Positions 27,488 to 35,159 of a stretch of 64,000 nt of DNA are shown one piece after another. The first letter of the stretch is position 1; every line of letters begins with the position of its first letter. The stretch is taken from the NCBI GenBank assembly GCA_963709355.1, contig CAVPVY010000005.1:930001-994000 (forward strand), given 5' to 3'. The position numbers and the translations under genes were made by a program. The notes beneath the pieces are model-generated. The model searched no databases. It worked only from the letters and a program-made list of their open reading frames with translations, and was not told where the DNA came from. The DNA comes from PLOWO2-12-38-17 sp963709355. GTDB lineage: Bacteria; Planctomycetota; Brocadiia; Brocadiales; Brocadiaceae.

Positions 27488-28729
27488 ATGGGACTCATTG
27501 TACAAAAATTTGGCGGTACTTCTGTAGCCACCGCTGAACGTATAAATGCCGCCGCAAAACGTGTTACTGAAGCATATAAAGCAGGTAACAAGATTATTGT
27601 GGTTGTTTCTGCAAGAGGGCAAACAACAGATGAACTTATTGGCCTCGCTTATGAAATAACAGACAATCCCTCATCTAGGGAAATGGATATGTTAATGTCA
27701 ACAGGAGAGCAGATATCTATATCTCTAATGGCTATGGCTATTCATGCCCTTGGCTTCCCTGCAGTCTCGTTTACGGGTGGTCAGGTAGGTATTGTTACTG
27801 ATAGTTACCATACAAAGGCGCGTATTCGTAACATCAATACGACGCGTGTCCAAAAAGAGCTGGATAAGGGTACGATTGTTATAGTGGCTGGATTTCAGGG
27901 TGTGGATGTAAACGAAAATATTACCACGCTTGGCCGCGGTGGTTCAGATACAACAGCAGTGGCACTGGCTGCGATTATGAAAGCTGACAGGTGTGATATT
28001 TATACAGATGTTGATGGGATTTATACAGCAGACCCGAGGAAGGTTCCTTGTGCCCGGAAACTTAACAGGGTGTCTTATGATGAAATACTTGAACTGGCGA
28101 GTCTCGGTGCACAGGTAATGCACTCTCGTTCAATTGAATTTGCAAAAAAATATAACGTTCCATTATATGTTCGTTCAAGTTTTAATAACAGTGAAGGGAC
28201 GTTAATATGTAAGGAGGGCAAAGAAATGGAGAATATTGTTGTTAGTGGTGTCGCAGTTAGTAAAGATGATGCAAAGATTACAATAAGGGGCGTACCGGAT
28301 GTTCCTGGACAGGCAGCAAAGATTTTTCATGATATTGCTAAAAAGAACATAAACGTGGATATGATTATACAAAATGCAAGTATTGAGGGCCGTGCGGATG
28401 TAACTTTTACGGTGCCGAGAAGCGATTTACGAATGGCACTGGAAACTGCGGAGAAGATTAAAAAGGAACTTAGCGCTAAAGAGGTCTTGCACGATAGCAA
28501 AATTGCAAAATTATCAGTTGTCGGAATTGGGATGAGAAGTCACTGCGGAGTTGCAGAAAAGATGTTCAGCGTCCTTGCAGAAGAAAAGATTAACATCCAG
28601 ATGATCAGCACATCAGAGATAAAAATATCATGCGTCATTGATGAAGCGCATGCGGAACGAGCCATGCGTGCAGTTCACACGGCATTTGGGCTTGATAAGG
28701 TGGAAAAGGAGGAGGTTGTTAAAGTTTAA
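27488..28729 (+). CDS. lysC: Aspartate kinase
   Basis: 413 aa, first step of the aspartate pathway (Lys, Thr, Met). The N-terminal kinase motif is LIVQKFGGTSVATAERINAA and the catalytic region GRGGSDTTAVALAA. The C-terminus holds two ACT domains (ITIRGVPDVPGQAAKIF and LSVVGIGMRSHCGVAEKMF) for feedback control. The length is normal. I see no lysine riboswitch in the 225-base leader. Its 3' end abuts a cassette-like region in opposite orientation. Confidence 0.95.
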   Translation: MGLIVQKFGGTSVATAERINAAAKRVTEAYKAGNKIIVVVSARGQTTDELIGLAYEITDNPSSREMDMLMSTGEQISISLMAMAIHALGFPAVSFTGGQVGIVTDSYHTKARIRNINTTRVQKELDKGTIVIVAGFQGVDVNENITTLGRGGSDTTAVALAAIMKADRCDIYTDVDGIYTADPRKVPCARKLNRVSYDEILELASLGAQVMHSRSIEFAKKYNVPLYVRSSFNNSEGTLICKEGKEMENIVVSGVAVSKDDAKITIRGVPDVPGQAAKIFHDIAKKNINVDMIIQNASIEGRADVTFTVPRSDLRMALETAEKIKKELSAKEVLHDSKIAKLSVVGIGMRSHCGVAEKMFSVLAEEKINIQMISTSEIKISCVIDEAHAERAMRAVHTAFGLDKVEKEEVVKV

Positions 28730-28801
28730 AATACTTGCTGCGCAAGTCCACTTGGTTTTCCCGCTACAATGCGGACAGGTTTAATGTTCTCTTGTTGGCA
28801 T
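28726..28801 (-). pseudogene. Possible truncated sixth cassette ORF
   Basis: After attC site 28840-28898, AAAGGAGATT precedes an ATG at 28801. The frame closes after six codons, but a +1 shift gives ENIKPVRIVAGKPSGLAQQV ending across the lysC stop. The remnant would be the 5' end of a further cassette. The protein is not recognised. Confidence 0.3.
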
Positions 28802-28839
28802 AATTGAATCTCCTTTATTTTACATGAGCTGCGAAAGAC

Positions 28840-28898
28840 GCCTAAAGTATGCCTCGCCGGCGCGGCTATTCCGCGTCCGCTGGATTAGCTTGTTAGCC
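28840..28898 (-). other. attC-like site after mazF
   Basis: 59 bases. On the minus strand it opens with GGCTAACAAG (R''-like) six bases after the mazF stop and ends with TTTAGGCGTC, one base off the GTTAGGC core. The middle can fold through CCAGCGGACGCGG and CCGCGCCGG. The length is that of classical attC sites. Confidence 0.6.
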
Positions 28899-28903
28899 CG
28901 CCT

Positions 28904-29178
28904 TCAGTAAATATCAAGTTGGATTTTGATCGCCTCGTTTATCCTGAGCATATCTTCTTCTGAAATAAGACCAGCACGTTTAAACAGTCGCAATTTGGTT
29001 ACAGTTGCCAACTGATCGACCATTGCCTTGCTCTCTTTACCGTCAAATAAAACCAGTGCCTCACTTGGATAAACTTGTTTGATACATCGTTACTAACGAT
29101 TACGGCAGGACGTTTTTTTCTAATCTCTCCGCCAACAGAAGGATCAAAATTAACCCACCAGACTTCACCTCTTTTCAC
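28904..29178 (-). pseudogene. mazF: mazF/PemK toxin with an internal deletion
   Basis: The GTG start at 29178 overlaps the mazE stop. The first part reads VKRGEVWWVNFDPSVGGEIR and AVIVSNDVSNKF, then the frame jumps to YPSEALVLFDGKESKAMVDQ and continues to a normal C-terminus (EAIKIQLDIY, stop at 28904). About 50 bases encoding the central beta-strands are missing and the frame is shifted. The endoribonuclease is almost certainly inactive. Confidence 0.85.
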
Positions 29179-29395
29179 GTGTTGTGTCCTTAAAAGTCAT
29201 CTCTGCCCAATCCAAGGCTTCCGCTTCTCGTTTTTTGTCTTTTGACATTTGGGAGTATGCCAATTCCAGATTCGGGCGAACTACGTGCGGGCGAACCAAC
29301 TCCTCAACAAATTTGCTGATTTTGCGGGAGCCAATGGTCTTATGAAGACCTTCATAAACTTCCTTATCTACGGTTATAGTCAATTTTTTTTGCAT
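29165..29395 (-). CDS. mazE: MazE-type antitoxin
   Basis: 76 aa. The N-terminal KKLTITVDKEVYEGL is a ribbon-helix-helix DNA-binding segment, and the acidic/basic tail (DWAEMTFKDTTREKR) is of the toxin-binding kind. Its stop codon overlaps the mazF GTG, the usual translational coupling. The toxin partner is deleted, so the antitoxin is orphaned in this locus. It sits in the fifth cassette of the putative integron, where toxin-antitoxin cassettes are common and stabilise arrays. Confidence 0.82.
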   Translation of the reverse strand: MQKKLTITVDKEVYEGLHKTIGSRKISKFVEELVRPHVVRPNLELAYSQMSKDKKREAEALDWAEMTFKDTTREKR

Positions 29396-29486
29396 GGAAA
29401 CGCTCCTTTATATACTCATAGAATACGTATTGTTTTCAGAGATGTCAAGGCATAACTAACTAACAGCACTAGGGTTAATCTTTTGG

Positions 29487-29578
29487 GGCTAACGTTCAAG
29501 CTAACTTGCGCCGCCAAGAGGTTTGCCGCGAGTAGCGCCGAAGACGTTCTCGGCGTCAAGTTAAGCGCCTGGTTTGGC
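29487..29578 (-). other. attC-like site after the ACR3 gene
   Basis: 92 bases. Outer cores are GGCTAAC (29487-29493) and GTTTGGC (29572-29578) on the plus strand. Inner arms TAACTTGCGCC and GGCGTCAAGTTA are complementary apart from one bulged base, and GTTCAAGC resembles known L boxes. It begins ten bases past the ACR3 stop codon. Confidence 0.62.
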
Positions 29579-29587
29579 ATTTTGATT

Positions 29588-30787
29588 TCAGGATTGATTC
29601 ATGCTCTTTGGGAAATAATTTTGTGTTTTCAGACAAAATTTTACCAGCAGCAACATGACTGGCACTTCAATGAGCACCCCTACAACCGTTGCTAAAGCTG
29701 CACCAGATGAGAAGCCAAACAACATTGTTGAAGTGGCTATTGCAACTTCAAAATGATTTGATGCCCCGATCATTGCAGCTGGCGCAGCATCTTGGTATGG
29801 GAGTTTCAATATCTTTGCGGCACCATAACCAAGTCCAAAAATAAGAATCGTTTGGATGAAAAGCGGTATAGCAATCCAGACAATTGTAAATGGATTGTGC
29901 AGAATAACGTCCCCCTTAAAACTGAACAGGAGTACAAGAGTTGTAAGCAGAGCGATAATGGTCAGTGGGGTGAGAACATGTAAAAACTTTTCCTGAAACC
30001 ACGTTATACCCTTTGTCTTGATAATCCAGATTCTTGAGATGTATCCAGCTACAAGTGGTAATGCTACATAAATAGAGATAGAGAGCGCCAAGGCCTGCCA
30101 AGGAACAGGAAGCCTGCCAACCCCAAGCAAAAAACCTCCCCAAATACCATAAAGTACAAGCATAGTGAGAGAATTGATGGCAACCATAACCAATGTCAAT
30201 CCATCGTTCCCTCTAGCCAGATATCCCCAGACCAAAACCATTGCCGTACAAGGTGCAATTCCCAGAAGAATGCAGCCAGCCAGGTAACTGCGCCATAACG
30301 GTATTTGCAACATTTTGACCCCTTCAGATAAAACTACTGTTCCTGCCCCATATTGAGTGCCTACCGTTAAGTCCATTCCAAAGGGCATTTTTACCAAATC
30401 AGTGGCCTCTGGCCCGATAAATTTATTTAATAAAAATCCGAGAAACAAAAGAGCAATACCGTACATCGTAAATGGCTTGACAGCCCAATTAATAAACAGG
30501 GTTAAAAAAACAGGTTTACCGCTTTTCCTTGCCTTAATGACCGCCCCAAAGTCAATTTTTACCATGATTGGATACATCATGAAGAATAGGCAAATAGCGA
30601 TTGGGATGGAAACTACAGGCGCTCCATTAACGGAGATAGACATGTTGTCGAGTGCTTTTGCTAAATTAGGAGCTATCTTACCCAAGAGGATACCACCAAC
30701 AATGCATATACCAACACACAATGTAAGGTATCGCTCAAACATACTACTCATTTGCCGATTTTCAGTCGATTCAACTGGTTGTGTCAT
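29588..30787 (-). CDS. acr3: ACR3-family arsenite efflux transporter
   Basis: 399 aa with about ten membrane segments. IAPCTAMVLVWGYLARGNDG contains the conserved cysteine of the ACR3 metalloid-binding region, and FGMDLTVGTQYGAG and IGASNHFEVAIATSTMLFG are family motifs. It extrudes arsenite (and sometimes antimonite) across the inner membrane. No arsR or arsC is present in the window, which is unusual for a chromosomal ars operon but normal for a single-gene cassette. It is flanked by attC-like palindromes on both sides. Confidence 0.93.
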   Translation of the reverse strand: MTQPVESTENRQMSSMFERYLTLCVGICIVGGILLGKIAPNLAKALDNMSISVNGAPVVSIPIAICLFFMMYPIMVKIDFGAVIKARKSGKPVFLTLFINWAVKPFTMYGIALLFLGFLLNKFIGPEATDLVKMPFGMDLTVGTQYGAGTVVLSEGVKMLQIPLWRSYLAGCILLGIAPCTAMVLVWGYLARGNDGLTLVMVAINSLTMLVLYGIWGGFLLGVGRLPVPWQALALSISIYVALPLVAGYISRIWIIKTKGITWFQEKFLHVLTPLTIIALLTTLVLLFSFKGDVILHNPFTIVWIAIPLFIQTILIFGLGYGAAKILKLPYQDAAPAAMIGASNHFEVAIATSTMLFGFSSGAALATVVGVLIEVPVMLLLVKFCLKTQNYFPKSMNQS

Positions 30788-30814
30788 TTGTATTGCCTTT
30801 TAGTGATGATATCT

Positions 30815-30940
30815 GCCGAACGTACGAAATCAGTGGAAAACAGGGGTACGACGAACTTGTTTGAAAGTACAGAGTCGTAATTAACAATGTTATTTCGATA
30901 GGCCCAACCCCTGATTTTCCACTGTATTGACTTGTTAGCC
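30815..30940 (-). other. attC-like site after the OB-like gene
   Basis: 126 bases. Arms 30831-30847 and 30907-30924 are complementary with a single unpaired base. The outer cores are GCCGAAC and GTTAGCC; on the minus strand it opens GGCTAACAAG, the same as the site after mazF. Long attC sites of this kind occur in chromosomal integrons. Confidence 0.68.
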
Positions 30941-30965
30941 GCAGTTTCAGTACTCTCCCTAAATG

Positions 30966-31424
30966 CTATCTGCGCCTCCAACCGCTCCAAACAGGAAAAC
31001 CGCTTGCATCCCGAAGCACCAGTACCTCGTCGCCTTTTGTGACTTCTGCGGCGATGATGGCTGGCTTGCCCTCAAAAGTGATTCGCGAACCCTTCACTTC
31101 AATATTTTCCTTTGGCTCAATTCCCACGTCCTGATTTTCAATGTACCAGTCAGGGCCAAGATGCACAGAGATCGTTTCCTTGTCTGTCTTAATAACAGCG
31201 TGGACGCCGTAAGACATGCCTTTCGCAGGTGTGATCTTATCGACTGAGACGACCTCACCACTTATAGTTTCAACGGTCTGAGAGTTGTACATCCTACCGT
31301 AAGCTGTCCCTGCTCCCCAGCCTCCTCCGCCTTTTCGCATAACCCCTTTCTGTGCCAATACCTCAGTGCCGGAAAAGAGAGCGAGCATTGTTACCACAGC
31401 AATTATCGTCACGAATTGTTTCAT
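30966..31424 (-). CDS. Exported OB-fold-like protein
   Basis: 152 aa from the ATG at 31424, supported by AAGGAGG six bases upstream; the longer frame to 31487 has no ribosome-binding site. The signal peptide is MKQFVTIIAVVTMLALFSG with cleavage near LAQ. The mature part has a Gly-rich stretch (RKGGGGWGAG) and then about 100 residues of a small beta-barrel (ETISGEVVSVDKITP, VHLGPDWYIENQ, KGDEVLVLRDASG). This resembles periplasmic OB-fold proteins often annotated as DNA-binding or magnetosome-like. The function is unknown; it is the third cassette. Confidence 0.75.
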   Translation of the reverse strand: MKQFVTIIAVVTMLALFSGTEVLAQKGVMRKGGGGWGAGTAYGRMYNSQTVETISGEVVSVDKITPAKGMSYGVHAVIKTDKETISVHLGPDWYIENQDVGIEPKENIEVKGSRITFEGKPAIIAAEVTKGDEVLVLRDASGFPVWSGWRRR

Positions 31425-31529
31425 TTGATCCTCCTTGGTTTTGGTTTGAGAAAAACATGAATAGTCAATTTTTACTATGCACGACACGTCATTTCACCAT
31501 ATGGCCCTCCTCCCGCCAAAGTGGCTGGC

Positions 31530-31559
31530 GGCTAACCATTGATTAGCTGATGGTTGTCT
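31530..31559 (-). other. Short attC/attI-like palindrome after katA
   Basis: On the minus strand AACCAT pairs with ATGGTT around CAGCTAATCA, ending in the core GTTAGCC. At 30 bases it is shorter than a normal attC. The string CTAATCAATG before the core is shared with the attI-like site at 33615-33632, so it may be a truncated or hybrid site. Confidence 0.4.
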
Positions 31560-31569
31560 ATTTCCTGGT

Positions 31570-33030
31570 CTATTTCCTGACATCGCTCATCGGGATGTCG
31601 AGCGCCTTCGCCACGCCATCGCCGTAGGCCGGGTCGGCCTTGAGACAGTTGCCGATGTGGCGAATCTTAATCTCCATGGGCGCGTCCCCCATGGCGCGGG
31701 CTGTGTTCTCGAAGAGCACTTGCTGCTGCGCGGGCGACATCAGCCGGAAGAGCTTCCCGGGCTGGGAGTAGTAGTCCTCGTCCTGACGATGGTTCCAGTG
31801 GTCCGCGGCTCCCTCGAGGCTGAGCGGCGGCTCGGCGAAGCTCGGCTGCTGCTGCCACTCGCTGTAGCTGTTGGGCTCATAGCCGAGCGTGCTGCCCTGG
31901 TTCCCGTCGACGCGCATGGCCCCGTCGCGGTGGTAGCTGTGGAACGGGCAGCGCGGCGCGTTCACCGGGATCGAGTTGTGGTTGACCCCGAGACGGTAGC
32001 GCTGGGCATCGCCGTAGGAAAAGAGCCGGCCCTGCAGCATCTTGTCGGGCGAGAAGCCGATACCGGGCACGATATTCGCTGGGTTGAAGGCTGACTGCTC
32101 AACCTCAGCAAAGTAGTTCTCGGGGTTCTTGTTCAACTCAAGGACGCCCACCTCGATGAGTGGGTAGTCCTTGTGGAACCAGACCTTGGTCAGGTCGAAC
32201 GGATTGTAGGGGCACTTGGCCGCGTGCTTCTCGGGGATCACTTGGATGAACATCTTCCAGCGGGGGAAACCGCCCTTCTCGATGCTGTCGTAGAGATCGC
32301 GCTGATTGCTTTCGCGATCCTTTGCGATGATCGCCTCAGCCTCGGCGTCGGTCAGATTTCTGATACCTTGCTGGGTGTGGAAGTGGAACTTCACCCAGTA
32401 CCGCTCGCCCTTCGCGTTGGTGAGGCTAAAGGTGTGGCTGCCGAACATGTGCATGTGACGGTAGCTGAGCGGGATGCCGCGCTCGCTCATGGTGATCGTG
32501 ATCTGGTGCAGTGCCTCGGGCAGCGAGGTCCAGAAATCCCAGTTGTTCTTCGCGCTGCACAGGTTGGTGCGTGGGTCGCGCTTCACCGCGTGATTGAGGT
32601 CCGGGAACTTGAGCGGATCGCGCAGAAAGAAGACCGGGGTGTTGTTGCCGACGAGATCCCAGTTGCCCTCCTCGGTGTAGAACTTGATTGCGGTGCCGCG
32701 GATGTCACGTTCCGCATCGGCAGCGCCGCGCTCGCCCGCCACCGTCGAGAAGCGCAGGAAGAGCTCAGTCTTTTTGCCGACCGGCGAGAAGATCTTGGCT
32801 TTGGTGTACTTGGTGATGTCGTGGGTCACCGTGAAGGTACCGTACGCTCCAGATCCCTTGGCGTGCATGCGGCGCTCGGGGATCACCTCGCGGTCGAAGT
32901 GCGCGAGTTTCTCCAGAAACCAGACGTCCTGGAGAAGTTGCGGCCCGTGCGGTCCCGCAGTCATTACGTTCTGGTTGTCGGGGACTGGTGCTCCCGCAGC
33001 CGTCGTCAGTTTTTTCATCTCGTCTTGCAT
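31570..33030 (-). CDS. katA: Catalase (monofunctional, haem type)
   Basis: 486 aa. Decomposes hydrogen peroxide. Family motifs are visible: the catalytic His region (RRMHAKGSGAYGTFTVTHDI), FFLRDPLKFPDLNHAVKRDP, and the proximal haem ligand Tyr in RLFSYGDAQRYRLGVNHN. The length matches small-subunit clade catalases. AAAGGAGAAAGAAC precedes the ATG. The coding sequence is strongly GC-rich (many CGC/GCC/CTC codons), unlike the AT-rich genes around it, so it was probably acquired from a high-GC donor. It sits between attC-like sites as the second cassette. Several GC-driven antisense frames overlap it and are not genes. Confidence 0.96.
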   Translation of the reverse strand: MQDEMKKLTTAAGAPVPDNQNVMTAGPHGPQLLQDVWFLEKLAHFDREVIPERRMHAKGSGAYGTFTVTHDITKYTKAKIFSPVGKKTELFLRFSTVAGERGAADAERDIRGTAIKFYTEEGNWDLVGNNTPVFFLRDPLKFPDLNHAVKRDPRTNLCSAKNNWDFWTSLPEALHQITITMSERGIPLSYRHMHMFGSHTFSLTNAKGERYWVKFHFHTQQGIRNLTDAEAEAIIAKDRESNQRDLYDSIEKGGFPRWKMFIQVIPEKHAAKCPYNPFDLTKVWFHKDYPLIEVGVLELNKNPENYFAEVEQSAFNPANIVPGIGFSPDKMLQGRLFSYGDAQRYRLGVNHNSIPVNAPRCPFHSYHRDGAMRVDGNQGSTLGYEPNSYSEWQQQPSFAEPPLSLEGAADHWNHRQDEDYYSQPGKLFRLMSPAQQQVLFENTARAMGDAPMEIKIRHIGNCLKADPAYGDGVAKALDIPMSDVRK

Positions 33031-33062
33031 GTTCTTTCTCCTTTCGAGCTTTCGTTATCTTC

Positions 33063-33157
33063 AGCTAATACAGAGCTAAGCCAGACTGCACCCGCGCAAT
33101 TAAAGAGCCTCCAAAATCGTGCGCGGGTAAAGGATTGGCTTCAGCGAGTGGTTAGAT
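33063..33157 (-). other. attC site after the DUF4405 gene
   Basis: 95 bases, the clearest site. On the minus strand R'' is ATCTAAC (fits RYYYAAC), then GAAGCCA pairs with TGGCTT, ACCCGCGCA pairs with TGCGCGGGT, and the end is ATTAGCT, one base off GTTRRRY. A 20-base unpaired head lies between the GC arms. Confidence 0.75.
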
Positions 33158-33163
33158 GTCATT

Positions 33164-33592
33164 CTACTTAGTTTCTCTTTTTTCGATAAATTCTGCCTTT
33201 GAATATCTCTTCTCTCCCACAATCCATGGAAAAGCCATGCAAATCAACAAAAATATTCCACAAAACAGGATAATTAACTTCCTTTTGAGAGGCCGAGGGT
33301 TTTCTTTTGTACCCCAAAGCATGGCTTTAATCCATTGCCAATGCAAAATCAAATGAACTAAAAGCAAAAGAAGAAAAATCAAAGAAATATAAAAGTGGAT
33401 TTCGCCCCATTCATGACGAGTCAAATCAAAGTAAGTGACAATTTCGGCGCGTTTGCCTCCCTGAAGCAATTTCTCAATCCGACCACTACCAGGAGGCAAA
33501 ATAAATTTCAAAATAAGGCCGGTGGCAATCATAAGTGAGAAGATCAAAAAGCTGATAGCATCAATTAAGACATTGTAAAGTGGGCGTTTCAT
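33164..33592 (-). CDS. DUF4405-like membrane protein
   Basis: 142 aa with four membrane segments. Histidines at helix ends (DLTRHEWGEIHFYISLIF and LVHLILHWQWI) resemble bis-haem cytochrome b-type four-helix proteins of the DUF4405 family. It may be a small haem-binding electron carrier; haem ligation is inferred from the His pattern. It is the first cassette after the integrase. Confidence 0.75.
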   Translation of the reverse strand: MKRPLYNVLIDAISFLIFSLMIATGLILKFILPPGSGRIEKLLQGGKRAEIVTYFDLTRHEWGEIHFYISLIFLLLLLVHLILHWQWIKAMLWGTKENPRPLKRKLIILFCGIFLLICMAFPWIVGEKRYSKAEFIEKRETK

Positions 33593-33614
33593 ATTCCCCT
33601 CATTTTTTAATTAC

Positions 33615-33640
33615 ATCTAACATTGATTAGATTGATCCGC
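33615..33640 (-). other. Putative attI recombination site
   Basis: On the minus strand GTTAGAT (33615-33621, fits GTTRRRY) follows CTAATCAATG and lies between the integrase stop and the first cassette gene, next to a CCGCATATTATGCGG palindrome at 33639-33653. Confidence 0.5.
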
Positions 33641-33795
33641 ATAATATGCGGAATACAAATTTATTGTACATATAACATGCCTTTGATATGGCAAGCACTA
33701 TATTGATAAACACTTCAGACACTATTACTTATGTCTCTTTGCACTTTTTATCATATCGTCTTATACGGATCAGTATAAAATCCTCTTACTCCATT

Positions 33796-34832
33796 TCAAA
33801 GCCTATCTAACGGGCTATGAACCCCTGCCGGTCCGCGATTAAGGACATGGGTATAGATCATCGTCGTTTTTACATCGCTGTGGCCCAGGAGTTCCTGGAC
33901 GGTTCGAATATCATAGCCTCCTTCCAACAGATGAGTTGCAAATGAATGCCGGAAAGTATGGCAAGTAGCGTGCTTTGTCAGTCCAGCCTTGACGACTGCG
34001 TCCCTCACGGCTTTCTGTACCAGTGACTCATCAATGTGATGGTGACCCTGCTCCTTTGTCTTGGGATTGAACCACCGGTTTTCCTGCGGGAATACCCATT
34101 GCCAGCGCCATTCCTTAGGCGCATTGGGATATTTGCGGTCGAGTGCGTCGGGCATTTGAACGTGTCCCCAGCCTTCGGCTAGGTCTTTCTCATGGATCGT
34201 CTTGCCTTTCTTAAGACACGCCTGAAGCGGCGCCTTGAGCGATTCTGGAAGCATGGTGATCCGGTCTTTCGATCCCTTGCCGTCGCGAACGCGTATCTCG
34301 TTCCGCGCAAAGTCAACGTCCTGAACCCGCAGGCGCAGACATTCCATTAGGCGCAGCCCCGCGCCGTACATAAGTGAGGCCATCAGCCACTTGTCGTCTG
34401 AAAGGTTTCGACCAGTACGGCTTTCACTTCATCGCGGGTCATGACCACTGGCAGGCGTGTTGGCTTTCGGGCATGGATGACCTTGCCGAGATCGCCGACT
34501 TCGCGACCAATCACGTGGCGATAGAGGAACAGCAAGGCTGAAAGCGCCTGGTTCTGCGTTGAAGCGCTCACCTTTTCCTTCACGGCGAGATGGGTGAGGA
34601 AAGTGTTAATTTCCGGCTCAGCCATTTCCGCAGGGTGACGAACCTTATGGAAGAATATGAACCGCCTGACCCAATGACAATAAGTCTGCTCCGTGCGGTG
34701 GCTGTAATGACGAGAGCGAAGATCTTCACGAAGACGGTCCAGTAGTTTCGGCTTGAGACCCGCCTTCGAAGTGTCTGCTGGACGCTCGTTAACACTATCC
34801 GAGCTTATTGTTATGAAGCGAGCTTGTTGCAC
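33796..34832 (-). pseudogene. intI: Integron integrase (IntI-type tyrosine recombinase) with a -1 frameshift
   Basis: The N-terminal part (34383-34832) is the SAM-like core-binding domain (LRSRHYSHRTEQTYCHWVRR). The catalytic part (33796-34383) has RLMECLRLRVQDVDF, an IntI-specific extra helix region (DALDRKYPNAPKEWRWQWVF), CHTFRHSFATHLLEGGYD, LGHSDVKTTMIYTHV with the nucleophilic Tyr. Inserting one base near 34404-34408 joins the two frames as ...LSDDKWLMASLMYGAGL and gives ~345 aa, the normal IntI length. The extra helix separates IntI from XerC/D. If the frameshift is real, the array is frozen. Confidence 0.85.
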
Positions 34833-34923
34833 AGGTTTCTCTCCTCTGCTGGCAAAGTCGAAGATTAAATGATAGAAAATTGCTTTACGACAAATCCACC
34901 TTCATTGTATTTGTGCCTTCGCC

Positions 34924-35043
34924 GGTTCAATCGTCCTCCGTCCTCGATTGAACAGAAACATTTGGTATAATTCCGTTTCACAGCACGAGTTCAAGCATTA
35001 GAGTACCGTTCAAATATTATGGTTCAATCTGCGAGATAGAACC
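34924..35043. repeat. Double-palindrome repeat, copy 1
   Basis: 120 bases bounded by two hairpins: GGTTCAATCG...CGATTGAAC at the left and GGTTCAATCTGCGAGATAGA with ACC at the right, around ~65 bases. A second copy lies at 57584-57695, and the two share the string GAAACATTTGGTATA. It looks like a REP-doublet or small MITE. It occupies most of the 327-base gap upstream of intI; no gene is seen in the rest. Confidence 0.7.
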
Positions 35044-35159
35044 AGCCTTGACTAAATTGTAGTGTTCAGGTTGCAAACCTGAACCCGCTGTGATCTTTAT
35101 CTGTGTAATCAGTGCAATCTGTGGTTACAAACTCTTTTTTAGTCTGAGGTTCTGCTTTG

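Larger units (their letters stand above)
28726..34832 (-). mobile_element. Putative inverted integron with five gene cassettes
   Basis: An integron-type tyrosine recombinase (33796-34832, frameshifted) is followed on the same strand by an attI-like core at 33615-33621. Then come five gene units: DUF4405 protein, catalase, OB-like exported protein, ACR3 carrier, and mazE plus deleted mazF. Each is followed on its 3' side by an attC-like imperfect palindrome at 33063-33157, 31530-31559, 30815-30940, 29487-29578 and 28840-28898. All genes read in the integrase direction, unlike class 1 integrons, where intI is divergent; Treponema and some planctomycete integrons have the co-directional form. 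The functional themes are unrelated and base composition varies between units, as in cassettes. Element boundaries are inferred. Confidence 0.7.

Noticed and set aside
32173..33171. 332-codon plus-strand frame opposite katA, and other antisense frames at 31657-32094
   Set aside because: They are long only because the catalase gene is GC-rich; no ribosome-binding site or recognisable protein family, and katA on the other strand is unambiguous.
34924..35043. Double-palindrome repeat as an attC site upstream of intI
   Set aside because: The end heptamers read GTTCAAT/ATTGAAC, which breaks the GTTRRRY consensus, and no cassette gene is attached; kept as a repeat.
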